Below are positions 24,065-34,155 of a DNA stretch of 64,000 bases, piece after piece; the stretch's first letter is position 1; the number at the start of each line of letters is the position of its first letter. Origin of the DNA: Drosophila pseudoobscura (taxonomy: Eukaryota; Arthropoda; Insecta; Diptera; Drosophilidae). A program made the translations under genes and the position numbers. Below the pieces are notes generated by a model, which was not told the DNA's origin, did no database searches, and saw only the letters and a list, made by a program, of their open reading frames with translations. The stretch spans positions 25,544,001 to 25,608,000 of the forward strand of contig NC_046679.1 in the NCBI RefSeq assembly GCF_009870125.1, given 5' to 3'.

Positions 24065-25899
24065 AACCAAATAGGCTGAGTGTTCCAAGGTCAGTATACA
24101 TTTTGTGTCTTGTTTTTATGGGGTGCCGTAGTCGATCGAATCGAATCGACTCGAATGGAAGAAGATTGATTGTCTTGTGCCTGTGGCACACTTTAAAAAC
24201 CAATTTTTGATATCTGAACCGGAATGTTTGGATCTAACCCAAAAGTGGGCTAAAAAATATTTGTAATTTGGAAACAATTTGGAACACATTTTTTGATCAA
24301 ATGTGAAATGTGAAAAAACAAACAACACAAAACAAAAATGAAACCTAGAATATTAAAATTTTGTACGCAATGGTACGTAAAGTCCATGAAAGAACATAAC
24401 TTATTACTCAAATTTGAACTTTATAATTGTTTGTGATAATGAATACTATACGCATAGTCTACGCATAGCCCAAGGGGCAGGCAATACATAAGAGTAGGAC
24501 TGTGTATTGTGTTTGGAGGAGCATGGAACGCGTTCCATGTTCTCAGATGAACTCTCAGATATGTGGATGTTCGAACGGGCGAATTTTTGTAACTAAACCT
24601 TTCTGCATATTATCTTAAAAATATTGATTCCCGCAGGGGAACCGAACCCCAATGTCTTATAGGACTAGCACTTTTGTATTACCAAGCAACAAAATAGAAA
24701 GCTATTAAAACAGAAAATACTCGTAAATAGGAAGAATTCTAGTCAATACATAAGAGACATGCATACCCACAAAAGTACATACATACATACATACATAAAA
24801 CATAACTAATTCTTGAAATTTTTATCGAGAACCATGGTCATGTTCCAGTTTTGATATTTGATATGATGATAAAGATAAAAAGAGTATAAATCTCGGTACC
24901 TTAGAATTCAAACGCACAAAGATCTATTGTACAAGCTAAGGAAAGTTGGCAGACAGCCGGAGTTAATAATGATGGTACACTAAAACCATATACTGGAACT
25001 AAAAGTAGGCTGGAGGATAGAAATATATTAACGTTCTGTTTGCATACACATATTGTTGTATATAAGACACCGTGATCTCTTTTGTAGCGTGTCTGGAATT
25101 GTGGTTGAAACTCCCCGGAAGATGCAATAGGGTGGGAAATGAGGGGAAGTACATTGAAGTAAGTTTAACTTATACACAGAGAAAAAGGAAAGCTTTACTA
25201 AATATCGGATCTTAGTTATTTTTTAATTGTACATTCGAATCAAGTTTAATCAAAGAAAGGAAAACAGAGATGACAACTATTAAACTATTGCAATGCTCAT
25301 GCAACCAAACTTAATATTAATTTTGATGTACAATCGTGTTGAATGGATTTTGTAATGCATAGTATTCGTATCTTTTAAAAAATCTATATGTTTTGAATGT
25401 CAAATATTTTATAGTCACGATTCCCGTGAATGTGTGTTTGTCGTTGCAAAAATTGCGATATTTGTATGTGTGTCTAACTAAATCCTCTACTTCATTTTGG
25501 AAGGCGAGTGGGGCTAATCGCAATCGCTCAAGTCAGTATTACGCAATTCAAAATCAAGGACACAGAACACAAGACACAATGAAACAAGAAACCAGAAACA
25601 ACAGCGATGAACTCGCCCTAAACTGCTGACTTTATGTCAAGTTTTTCAGACTCTGAGTAGAATCTCCCTCCAGAAATTAAAAGCGAATGAAGTGATTAAT
25701 TTTTTCTGCAACAGATAACATATTTCTACTCTTCAATTTAAACAATTAAATTGTCATTGTTGATTATCAAATAATAATTTTAATATTACATAATTGCCAC
25801 TTAAAATAAAACGATATTATGTAAAAAAACAACAACAACAAACTTATTGTCTCATTGATCCTTAGTCCGTAGCCTATTTATGTACATATGTATGTAAAT
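24065..25899. other. convergent 3' region of Syt14 and Suv3
   Basis: AT-rich sequence with no convincing gene, apart from the tRNA-like stretch at 24627-24700. It probably contains the Syt14 3' UTR. A (CATA)n tract occurs at 24778-24796. Confidence 0.45.
24627..24700 (-). pseudogene. tRNA-like remnant (T-arm/B-box match)
   Basis: On the minus strand GGGGTTCGGTTCCCC forms a perfect T-arm-like hairpin with a near-consensus B box (GGTTCGGTTCC; consensus has A at the seventh base). It is followed by GCGGGAA, and upstream lies a loosely A-box-like TTGCTTGGTAATAC and an anticodon-arm-like GTCCTATAAGAC. No matching 5' acceptor strand is visible. It is therefore at best a decayed tRNA or a tRNA-derived repeat. 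Confidence 0.25.
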
Positions 25900-28516
25900 C
25901 TATTTTCTGCGCTTTCGCCTCGTCTTCTTGTAGCTTCCCGGGTAACTGTCCTCGTCGTCACTATCATCTGTGGGCGACTCCTGACTTTCCTTGGAGCTTG
26001 TGCTTGCCGCCGCCGCCTGGCCCACCTGCTGGGCATCCCACTCCTTGCGCAGCTCACTTAGCATCCCCGGCGTCAGCAGACCTTGGGCGAGCAGTCTGTC
26101 CGTGAGACGTCCACGCGATGCGCTGGGCAAGCGTGGCTCCTTGACATGCGTTACGCGACGCATGCTGTAGTTTGGCGTCTCCCCTTCCTGGCTGGCCTCG
26201 GTGTTTTTGAGCAGGCGAGTTATCTGGAATACGCCCTGCTGTATAATCTCATCCAGCTCCTTTTGGGCTTCCCGTACGTTGCCTGCCTCGGGGAAAAGAT
26301 CCATGAACCGGTAACTGCAAAGGCAAGGCGATGAGATTAGTTTGTTATTTTGGCAGGTGGATGCGTGCAACATGCCTCAACCATAGATACAGATCCATAA
26401 CGTCGAAAACGGACTCCAGGTGCACCAGGTCCAGTATTGTCTTGGGTAGCTTGAACGGCCAGCCGCAGTTACTTTTGATGAACTCAAATGTGATGGGCTC
26501 GTTCCGGCTGTACTGCCTGGCTATTTTAAGGAACATGGAGCACACGAAAGGCATCTTGCGGTTGATGGGCGCACAACAGAAGACGTATCGGGCGCGAAGG
26601 GGCAGCGGTACATGTTGAATCATCTCGGCGAGGAATTTGAAGTCTTCAATGTTGCACATAAAGTACAGGGAATCGTCGACCGTGCACAGGTTCACAAATA
26701 TATCCATTAGGTTGCTCAGCGATGAGTTGGGCAGGTGGTAAGCATAGAGCTCAATTTGATCGGCCGTAGGATGCAGGCCGGCCTGCTTCAAAGGCTCGGG
26801 TGTCTGTGCCAGAATGCGCTGCAAAGTTTGCAGATCCTCAGACTTGAAGGCAGTCACATATCCATGCTCCCACTGCGTGCGAAAGCGGCCGGCCCGTCCC
26901 GCTATCTGGAGAGCCGACGACACCGATATAGTGTCGATCTCACGCTCTCCTCTCTCGTTCATTGTGGGCTTGACCAAGGAGTAGAAAATGATTCGGCGGA
27001 TGCTCCTGCAGTGAAGATTGATTTAACGAAGATAAAATTGATTCCCAGCAATAGCTCACTTACAGATTCAAACCCATGCCAATGGCGTCCGTGGCTACCA
27101 TTACCTTGCAGCTATTGGCGGGATCATTAAATTTGGCAGCTTGGGCTAGCTTGGTGCCTGGTGGCAGGCCGCCATAGATTACAGCAACCTCCTTTCCTCT
27201 GAACGGAATTCAATAGATGAGTATCTTGAATTAGCTTTTTGAGCGCGGGGACGAAAACTCACCGTGCCTCGATTTCCCGAGAAACAGTGTAAATGTCATG
27301 CTTGCTAAAGCAAACGATACAATCGCCCGGCATCACATTATCCAATGAGCCCAAGGCAGAATCTTCGACCGTCAGCTCGGTGAGGCGATCATAGCGGCGC
27401 ACTTCCACTGTTTCGCCGGTGGTTTCGCATATCTTCTGCAGCAGCTCCAGAGCACCAGCCTCGCCGCAGACATGCACCTCGTCCGCTATCAGGCCGAGAA
27501 AGGCCCGGGTCCAGGCCCAGCCGCGCTGTGGGTCCCGGATCTGCTGTATTTCATCAATCACAGCCACCTCATCTATCACGTATGGGACAAGGCTGAAGTA
27601 AGCTGACGATATGCGAAAAATAGTAGAGTTTTACGCTTACATGGTGTGTTAACAGAGGTCATTTCTACGGTGCACGCAACATGGTTGGCCGGCGAGTTGT
27701 CGCTGATGCCGAACTTGCGCTCCTCTCCAGTGACCAGATCGCACGGAGTGCCGCGCTCGTTCGCCTTGTTGTACACCTCCGTGGCAAGCAGTTTCAGAGG
27801 ACCGCAATAGACGCCGGTCTTGGCACTGAGATACCTTTCCATAGCGTGGTATGTCTTTCCGGAATTTGTTGGTCCCGAATGAAACACAATCTTCCGGGTC
27901 AAGGCGCGCGCGTTAGTATACCAATTAGCGGGCTGGCGCAGATCAGAGATCTTTTTCAGATCGTCCATGCAGTCCAGGTGCGGAAACACGGTTTTTGCGT
28001 GACGGAGGAAATAAGGAAAGATGTCATCGATGTGGCCGGCCCCTTGCATAATGTCGCTGAAGATTATGTGCAGATCCACCGGAAGATTCTCGGCCTCAAT
28101 GCAATAGCGCCGAAACGAGCCGAAGGCTTGCTGCTGCAAATAGGCTGGGAACAGAATCGAAATTGATAAGTAGGAATTGGCGCATCCTCAAAGCACAGCC
28201 ACGTACAGTCGAGTCCGTTCTCACTGCATAGAGATTTGGTCTCTCGACGTTGGGTGAATTTGTTCAGGATCTTGAGCAGCTCCGACTTTTCCAGTTTTCC
28301 CACCAGCTCTGAGCCCACGTCCTCGCAGTCGACGTTGGCCTGCACCTGCACTGGCTTGAACAGTGTCGATACATTTGTCTCGTGTTTTTTCCGAGAGCTC
28401 TGAGGCGGCGCCCGGTGTAAGCAGCGTGCGGCCGCAACAGCTCCATATGTTGCTCGTAGGCTGGGCGACTGGCGAGTGACGCAGATTAGGCTAATGCAAC
28501 GCCTTGAGTTTTGCAT
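25900..28516 (-). CDS. Suv3: Suv3, mitochondrial ATP-dependent RNA helicase
   Basis: Six exons in order: 28516-28207, 28144-27641, 27572-27263, 27198-27064, 27005-26376, 26314-25900, giving 767 aa with consistent phase. An Arg-rich, acid-poor N-terminus ([21 protein letters not shown]) fits mitochondrial import. Helicase motifs: Walker A GPTNSGKT (about 194-201), DEIQ, the motif V region [13 protein letters not shown], and motif [14 protein letters not shown]3 C-terminal domain ([14 protein letters not shown]) and a Lys/Arg-rich tail (KKTRRKRRK) follow. In the family the enzyme unwinds RNA and works with PNPase as the mitochondrial degradosome. The last intron (26315-26375) begins with GC instead of GT; using it restores the conserved WLSYRFMD. 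An acceptor just 5' of the ATG (about 28520) indicates a 5'-UTR intron. Confidence 0.93.
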
Positions 28517-28685
28517 TGCTCCTGCAAATAAGTGGGGGGGAGTGTGTTTTAATTGAACAAATAAGGAAAATGTATTTGTCGAGCACCCACGTTTGCAGCC
28601 TCTGATATAACGGAGCGCGGGTACAGCTGACGGGCAGCTGTAAAAAAGAGAAGGTTGTACGCCATTGATTTCTCTCTTTTGATTG

Positions 28686-28693
28686 TGACGTCA
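28686..28693. promoter_or_regulatory. CRE-type palindrome TGACGTCA upstream of Suv3
   Basis: A perfect palindrome lies about 170 bp upstream of the Suv3 ATG, close to the probable transcription start and before its 5'-UTR intron. It could serve Suv3 or the divergent Vps24, whose ATG is 463 bp away. Confidence 0.35.
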
Positions 28694-28699
28694 CTAGTG

Positions 28700-29155
28700 C
28701 GTTCTCAAGCGCTGCCAGATCAACCAAAATTGATGTATACGATAGTTTTAGTTAGGCAATTAAATATGATCAATTTAACATGGTATACGTTCTAAAAGAT
28801 GAACCAAGGACCGTAATTTACATAACGACGACAAATTCAACTAATTATATTAATATTACACGAGTGAAAGTTTCAAAAGCAGTAAAATAAATGCCTCGCT
28901 GGATAGCCATTATTCAAGAATAAGCGTGTCGGTAATTTCTGTATGTATATTTTATATCGTATAGATATCCTTATTTAGACTATTTGAATGTGACATACGA
29001 ATAATAATGAAGTACTGCACATCACTGACAAAGTTTATCGTGGTGGCATCACCATGAATTGTTTGTCACAACAAAAATGACTCACTCGGAATATTAAACA
29101 AATTAAAAGTTAAAGCATTACAAATATTCGACTGTTCTCGTTCACGAACAGTGCA
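28700..29155. other. divergent intergenic region Suv3/Vps24
   Basis: AT-rich spacer between two divergently transcribed housekeeping genes. I see no ORF or RNA gene. Confidence 0.5.
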
Positions 29156-30013
29156 ATGGGCTTATTCGGCAAAACTCCAAGCAAAGACCCCAAAGAACAG
29201 GTACGACACCGTTCTGCCTTCAGCTCAAAGATGTTCCAGAGAAATGATGTCATATTCCAGTTGTTTTGTTTGAAATTTTTGCCTTATTTGCATTTGCTTT
29301 AACCTTCGCTACGCAAATTTACAGGTGCAAGAATGGACGCACAAGATACGAAAGGAAGGCAACCAGCTAGATCGGCAAATCCGCAGCATACAGCGTGAGG
29401 AGGATAAAGTGAAGCGCTCGCTAAAACAGGCCGCCCAGAAAAATGACCGTGACACCTGCGTCATTCTGGCCAAAGAAATAGTGAATTCGCGCAAGGCCGT
29501 CAATCGCATATACACGTCAAAGGCTCATCTTAACTCCGTACAGATGCAGATGAAAAATCAATTATGTAAGTGGTCTTGAAGGATCTGGCTTTGGAGACCC
29601 TAAATAATATGAGCCTTGTTCTTCCAGCCACCCTGCGTGTGGCTGGTTCACTGCAAAAGTCAACGGAAGTCATGCAGGCCATGCAGAATCTGGTTCGATA
29701 TCCCGAGCTGGCGGGTATTATGCGCGACATGTCGAAAGAGATGATGAAAGCCGGCATTATCGAGGAGATGCTGGATGAGACAATGGACTCACTGGAAGAG
29801 TCTGAGGAGCTGGAGGAAGAGGCGGCAAAGGAGGTGGACAAGGTTCTGTGGGAGATAACGGATGGCAAGCTTGGGGAAGCTCCACTGCCACCAGAGGCTA
29901 CTCCAGCGGACAAAACCCCGGCAGCGGCCGCAAGAGTCGAGGTCGAGGAGGACGACGACGAAGGCGAAGAATTGCAGGAGATGCAGAGTCGGCTGGCTTC
30001 CCTGCGTTCTTAG
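29156..30013 (+). CDS. Vps24: Vps24/CHMP3, ESCRT-III subunit
   Basis: Three exons: 29156-29200, 29325-29565, 29628-30013, giving 223 aa, the usual CHMP3 length (about 222). It starts MGLFGKTPSKDPKEQVQEW as in CHMP3 proteins, then has basic helices 1-2 (KIRKEGNQLDRQIRSIQREE) and an acidic C-terminal half (DETMDSLEESEELEEEA). It ends with a MIM1 helix (LQEMQSRLASLRS) that in the family binds the MIT domain of Vps4. The protein polymerises on endosomal and other membranes to drive budding away from the cytoplasm and abscission. Its gene is divergent from Suv3. Confidence 0.94.
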
Positions 30014-30410
30014 ATTAATTGCAATAGGGTTGGTCTCTTAATTATTGTCGGGAAATAGGGCAGACTCTATTCCAGCACTTTGAGAATGTTTCCCACCCAA
30101 AATTTCAGATGCTAGGACCCGAAACAGTGAATTATAAAAACCAAAATACTACCAAGAAGCGAATAATTTCACTTTCAGTGCGCCTCTGTTCAATTTGTTT
30201 TGAACTCCACGCTTGTAACCGTTACATTTACAAAAGTTACATTTTATTTATTGTATAATTTCCTTGTATTAAAAATCGATATTTCCTGTAGAAATCTCTG
30301 TCCAAAATCCAGCTCCTACGTGGCTACATTCCATATGATTTCTAAATTGACACGCTATTTAGTTCCATTTTGAAGATAGCCTTTAGAGCAGCATACTCGT
30401 ATTTTCTAGT
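30014..30410. other. convergent 3' region Vps24/protease gene
   Basis: About 400 bp of AT-rich sequence containing both 3' UTRs. No other feature is recognised. Confidence 0.5.
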
Positions 30411-31906
30411 CTATGGTCGGACGTTATTCTCGATAAAGTCCAAATACGCTGCCACTCTTGTGTATACACCCGGCCATCCCTTTAGACCACATGGTGTTGG
30501 TCCGTATGAGACTACGCCTGTGATGTAGTAGTTGGAATAGCCCTCGGTGTAGTCTTCCAACAACAGGGGACCACCAGAATCTCCGCGGCATGAATCCACT
30601 CCCTCAACGCCGCCAGCGCAAATCTGATTAGAGGTGACGGTGCGCCGTTGGCTAGCATATCGATTATTACAGTCACTTAGCGGCACAGGATCCACTTCAG
30701 CCTTCAACTTTCTGTTGGACGTGAAGTTGGTCTCAGTGCGACCCCATCCGGCGACTACCATTTTGCGGCCTAGGAAAATTGCATCGCGCTGTGATGCTAG
30801 ACTGGGCAAGCAGACCGGCGAGATGGTCTCTGTATATACGACCGGATCCCTAAGCCTCAGCAGCGCAATGTCGTGTAGCTGGTCCCGTGCGTTGCCTGGA
30901 TACTGCGGATGAGGAATTCGCTCAACCACGGGGTTGTCCACGTAGTCTGCATTGCAATCCCTCCGGCCGTTCTTCTCTGTTGTGCAGTCTGGATTTGTAC
31001 TCGTATCCCACTCTCCCAAACGCACGCCCGACAGCTGCCAGTCGCTTGGTATGGCGGAAACGCAGTGCGCCGCCGTGATTACATAGCGATTGTTGATCAG
31101 CGACCCTCCGCAGTGGTGGCCTTTGACGTTTCCGGCTGGTATTGGAAATTGGTATGGCTTACGGCTCAGTCGGGTCAGAATCAAACTTTTTAGTACTCAC
31201 GTTTCGTGTACTCGATTAGTACCATCCAAGGAAACTCCTTTTTCCCCGTTTCCACGCCACCTACCACGCGATCACCGAAATTCTCTCCGCAATTGGGCGG
31301 CTGGGGCAGCAGGCTCGATGTGGGAACTCGCGGCGGGGTGGGGGGCTGCTGCGGCCGCGGACTCTGATTTCCCCACACCGGCTGCTGATTGAGTCTGCGG
31401 TTGTTTGCACAACAAATCTGAAATCATTTGTGGCGATAAATGTACGAGCGTAATGGTATTTTGCTGACTTGCGGGCTGTTGTATTTACGAGGACTTGTCC
31501 ACTGCGATAGCCACATTGACTGTTCTGAAGGAATTGGCGAGTCTCGGTCGAAACAGTTCCTCTTTGCACCAGCTCGTACAGATATCCGCATTCCTTGAGG
31601 TTAATGCACGTCCCACTGTTCTCATCGGGCGTTGTGCAATACCCGAAGATTTCTAGGAGATGAAGATAAAACCCGCACAAATTAATGCTGTTGCTGTAGG
31701 TGTTGGTGTTGCTGTCGTTGTTGGGCATGCCCCCAGCCCAATCGGCAGGGTCAAGTTCAGCGCTGATAGTCAGATGAGTTTTCTGCCCTGTCAGCTTGCA
31801 GCTTGCAGCCTGGAGCCCGACTCGACTGACACTTGCCTTGTGCGTAGCCTTGCCGCCTTTCTCCAGTAAGAAGCACCAAGAGTCCGAGTATAAACTTCAG
31901 TTCCAT
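30411..31906 (-). CDS. MP1: clip-domain serine protease, easter/MP1 group
   Basis: Four exons in order: 31906-31837, 31652-31489, 31417-31201, 31135-30411, giving 391 aa. A signal peptide (MELKFILGLLVLLTG) is followed by a six-cysteine clip domain (YCTTPDENSGTCINLKEC ... QCGYRSGQVLICC) and a Pro-rich linker. The activation site is GDR/VVGG, which is cut by a trypsin-like enzyme. The catalytic domain has His174 (TAAHC), Asp239 (HDIALL) and Ser337 (GDSGGP); Asp331, six residues before the Ser, predicts trypsin specificity. Such proteases act in haemolymph cascades (Toll activation, melanisation). The C-terminal half resembles what I remember of MP1 more than easter or SPE; the family is certain, the exact member less so. 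Intron 1 starts with GC (AAG/GCAAGT), and the frame requires it. Minus-strand TATAAG lies at 31940-31945. Confidence 0.78.
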
Positions 31907-31945
31907 GGTGTCCAATGACGATTTAGAAATCTTTGCTCTCTTATA

Positions 31946-33006
31946 TTAATCGGTTGAATAGCGCGCTTGACCGTGCGCCTGCCTTTGCCTGTTGAAATCA
32001 CACTGAAAGAGGCTTGGAAGAGCTAAACGCCATTGCCCCCACATGCTGCTGTGGCTGTTGCTGTTGTCGTTGTTATTGTCGTGGCTCGTCGGAGGCTAAG
32101 GTTGAGCTTATCAGCCAGTGATGCGAGAAGCCGCTATTCTCTCCCCAAACCAGTAATGACAGAATCTCAGAGCGCGACTCTCAGTCCAGCTGAGATCAGT
32201 TCCGTTCGACTCAGGGCAGGGTCTGGTTCTCGCAATACTCGCAAAGATATGTACACTGTCAGCGCGCTCCCAACTTCGACTCCGACCCGTGTTAAACGAG
32301 GCTAATGGACCGTCTTGCCATTTCTTGCGCTCTCGTTGCCTCATCATCGCAATTTCCACTTGAATGGAGCGATGATTTTATTTCTCTGCCATACTCGAAG
32401 CTGACAGGTCTTGGCCCGTTTTAATAGCCATCGCCATCCACTTTGAAAGTGCCTGCTGCTTCTGCAGCCGACAAGTCGATTGAGAGAGTGCGTTCTGTTC
32501 AGTTTTTTGTACATACTCGTGCATACATATGTACATACATATACTGTAATTCCCCAACCACACAAACATGTTACATACAAACACGGTATATGTAAATATG
32601 TACTTTATAACGCACTCTGTAAACACGTACATACATGGGTATATTTTGTGCATAACTTATTTTCAATTAATTCGATTTATACGAGTATGCATATGATTAT
32701 GCTTGAAATGTTTGTGCATAGGTGGGCATGTACTTATGGGTGTGTAGTGCTAAGTAAGTTAATTTGTGTGTGACATTCGAATGGGATGGCGACCGCTCCA
32801 CACGCCGAGGAGATGGGAGAGCCCTCTCTTAGAGTACTGGTCATTTCAGTGTAGTTTGAATACGAGTATGTGTGCATGTACATGTACATGTTGTGTTTCT
32901 TTTTATCAAAACGCTAGATGCCGATGACCTTTAAAGACTAATTGTTCGTAGATCAAATGAATTCAATGTTTCCGACGTCCCAGGATTGATTTAGACTATA
33001 TGTGTG
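31946..33006. other. intergenic region upstream of the protease gene
   Basis: No supported gene. The region holds ATGTACATA-type simple sequence around 32520-32900 and regulatory DNA of the protease gene. Confidence 0.45.
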
Positions 33007-33366
33007 CTATATATCATCGCCGGAATCTGCTATGGTAATGCAAGAGGCATTACTGTCGTCGTCATCGTTTACTCCCTGCTCTCTCGTGGATGGGATACCA
33101 ATGTACATATATCTCCGGATTGAACAGCTTGGGCTCCATTGGCCATCCATATATACGGAGCCTTTGATGTCAAGGTGCGTCTCCTCGGCGTCATCTTTAA
33201 AGATGTATCTTTGGGCCATGGCAATGTGGTCGCTGCTGGAGTCACTGTGCAGGAGGGGAGTCTCACACACTAGATTTGGTTCAGGCTTGGTGTCCTGGCC
33301 TGGCGATTGCCTTTTCTTTTGGGAGGGCACACTTACTTTGCTGGAGTCGACCGTACTTGTGCTATT
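33007..33366 (-). CDS. coding-like terminal exon, unknown (acidic C-terminus)
   Basis: A minus-strand open frame of 119 codons ends at a TAG (33007-33009). It encodes a hydrophilic sequence (PSQKKRQSPGQDTKPEPN, later QGVNDDDDSNASCITIADSG). In-frame stops lie just upstream, so it needs a splice acceptor; one at 33367-33368 starts it in phase 0. It can be joined to the membrane-protein gene to its right through a GTATTG donor at 33522. It may therefore be an alternative, longer cytosolic tail of that protein. It could also be an independent last exon. Confidence 0.35.
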   Translation of the reverse strand, partial: NSTSTVDSSKVSVPSQKKRQSPGQDTKPEPNLVCETPLLHSDSSSDHIAMAQRYIFKDDAEETHLDIKGSVYMDGQWSPSCSIRRYMYIGIPSTREQGVNDDDDSNASCITIADSGDDI

Positions 33367-33489
33367 CTACTATTCTACTTTGAAATTTAAAATAAAATTA
33401 AAATACGGCCATCCAATTTAATACCTTTTGGTTTTGTATCTGTGTAAAAAATTAAACTTAAGCTAAGCAGGAGCTTTCAACGGCTTTCA

Positions 33490-34155
33490 TCATTGATTTG
33501 GTAAGCCTAATCGCTCCAATACCAATCTTTTTTTAAGAGTCGCCAGGCTAGGAGGGTAAAAATAATCTGAAATACTTAATCCATATGCAAGTAAGTACAA
33601 GTCGTTCATTTCAGATACAAAGACCACCGTACTTACTCCACAAGTACAAGAAAACCATGAAGTAGGGCAGAAAGCTGCTTAGAACTAAGCCAGTAGAGAA
33701 ATAGATCTTACATTTCTGGGGGACGGGGATTCAAGGGAGAAAAGTCAGATTGCAACGCCGATAGCTGCACAGATGCCAACTCACGTTTCTTATACCAAGC
33801 AATGTTAATATCCCCGATCCGGTATGCGACACTCCCAGCAGGATGCCAATAGGAAAAAGTCCCTTATAGACGTCAAGAGGAAGTATCTCGAAGAAATAGC
33901 CATTTATCTTAAATTTTTGTTCATATAAAATTGGGTCAGGTAAATCTGCCGTATTGAAAAATCCAATAACACCTTTCACTTCGTAGTAATCGTCTAAACC
34001 GCAGCGAAATTCAAATTCAAATTCAAATTCAGATATTTATCATACCTACAAAATGAATCAAGTTCGTATGCTTGAAAATAGGTTATAACTATGCCAAAAA
34101 CTATATTCCAGCACCCAAAAATCAGCAAGATATTCGCTAGATATTTCCCAGACAT
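33490..34155 (-). CDS. small orphan multi-pass membrane protein
   Basis: Exons in order: 34155-34050, 33993-33785, 33715-33637, 33566-33490, giving 156 aa with matching phases and GT-AG introns of 56, 69 and 70 bp. Helix 1 is ILLIFGCWNIVFGIVITYF, helix 2 about GLFPIGILLGVSHTGSG, and helix 3 GLVLSSFLPYFMVFLYLW. A hydrophilic loop of about 40 residues lies between helices 1 and 2. A short basic tail ends LGLPNQ. I do not recognise the family. The splice pattern (several minute introns, all in phase) argues for a real gene. The 3' end is uncertain because the exon at 33007-33366 may replace the last part. Confidence 0.55.

Noticed and set aside
33002-33421. Plus-strand 139-codon open frame
   Set aside because: It is the complement of the more protein-like minus-strand exon, with a Cys/Leu/Ser composition typical of antisense frames.
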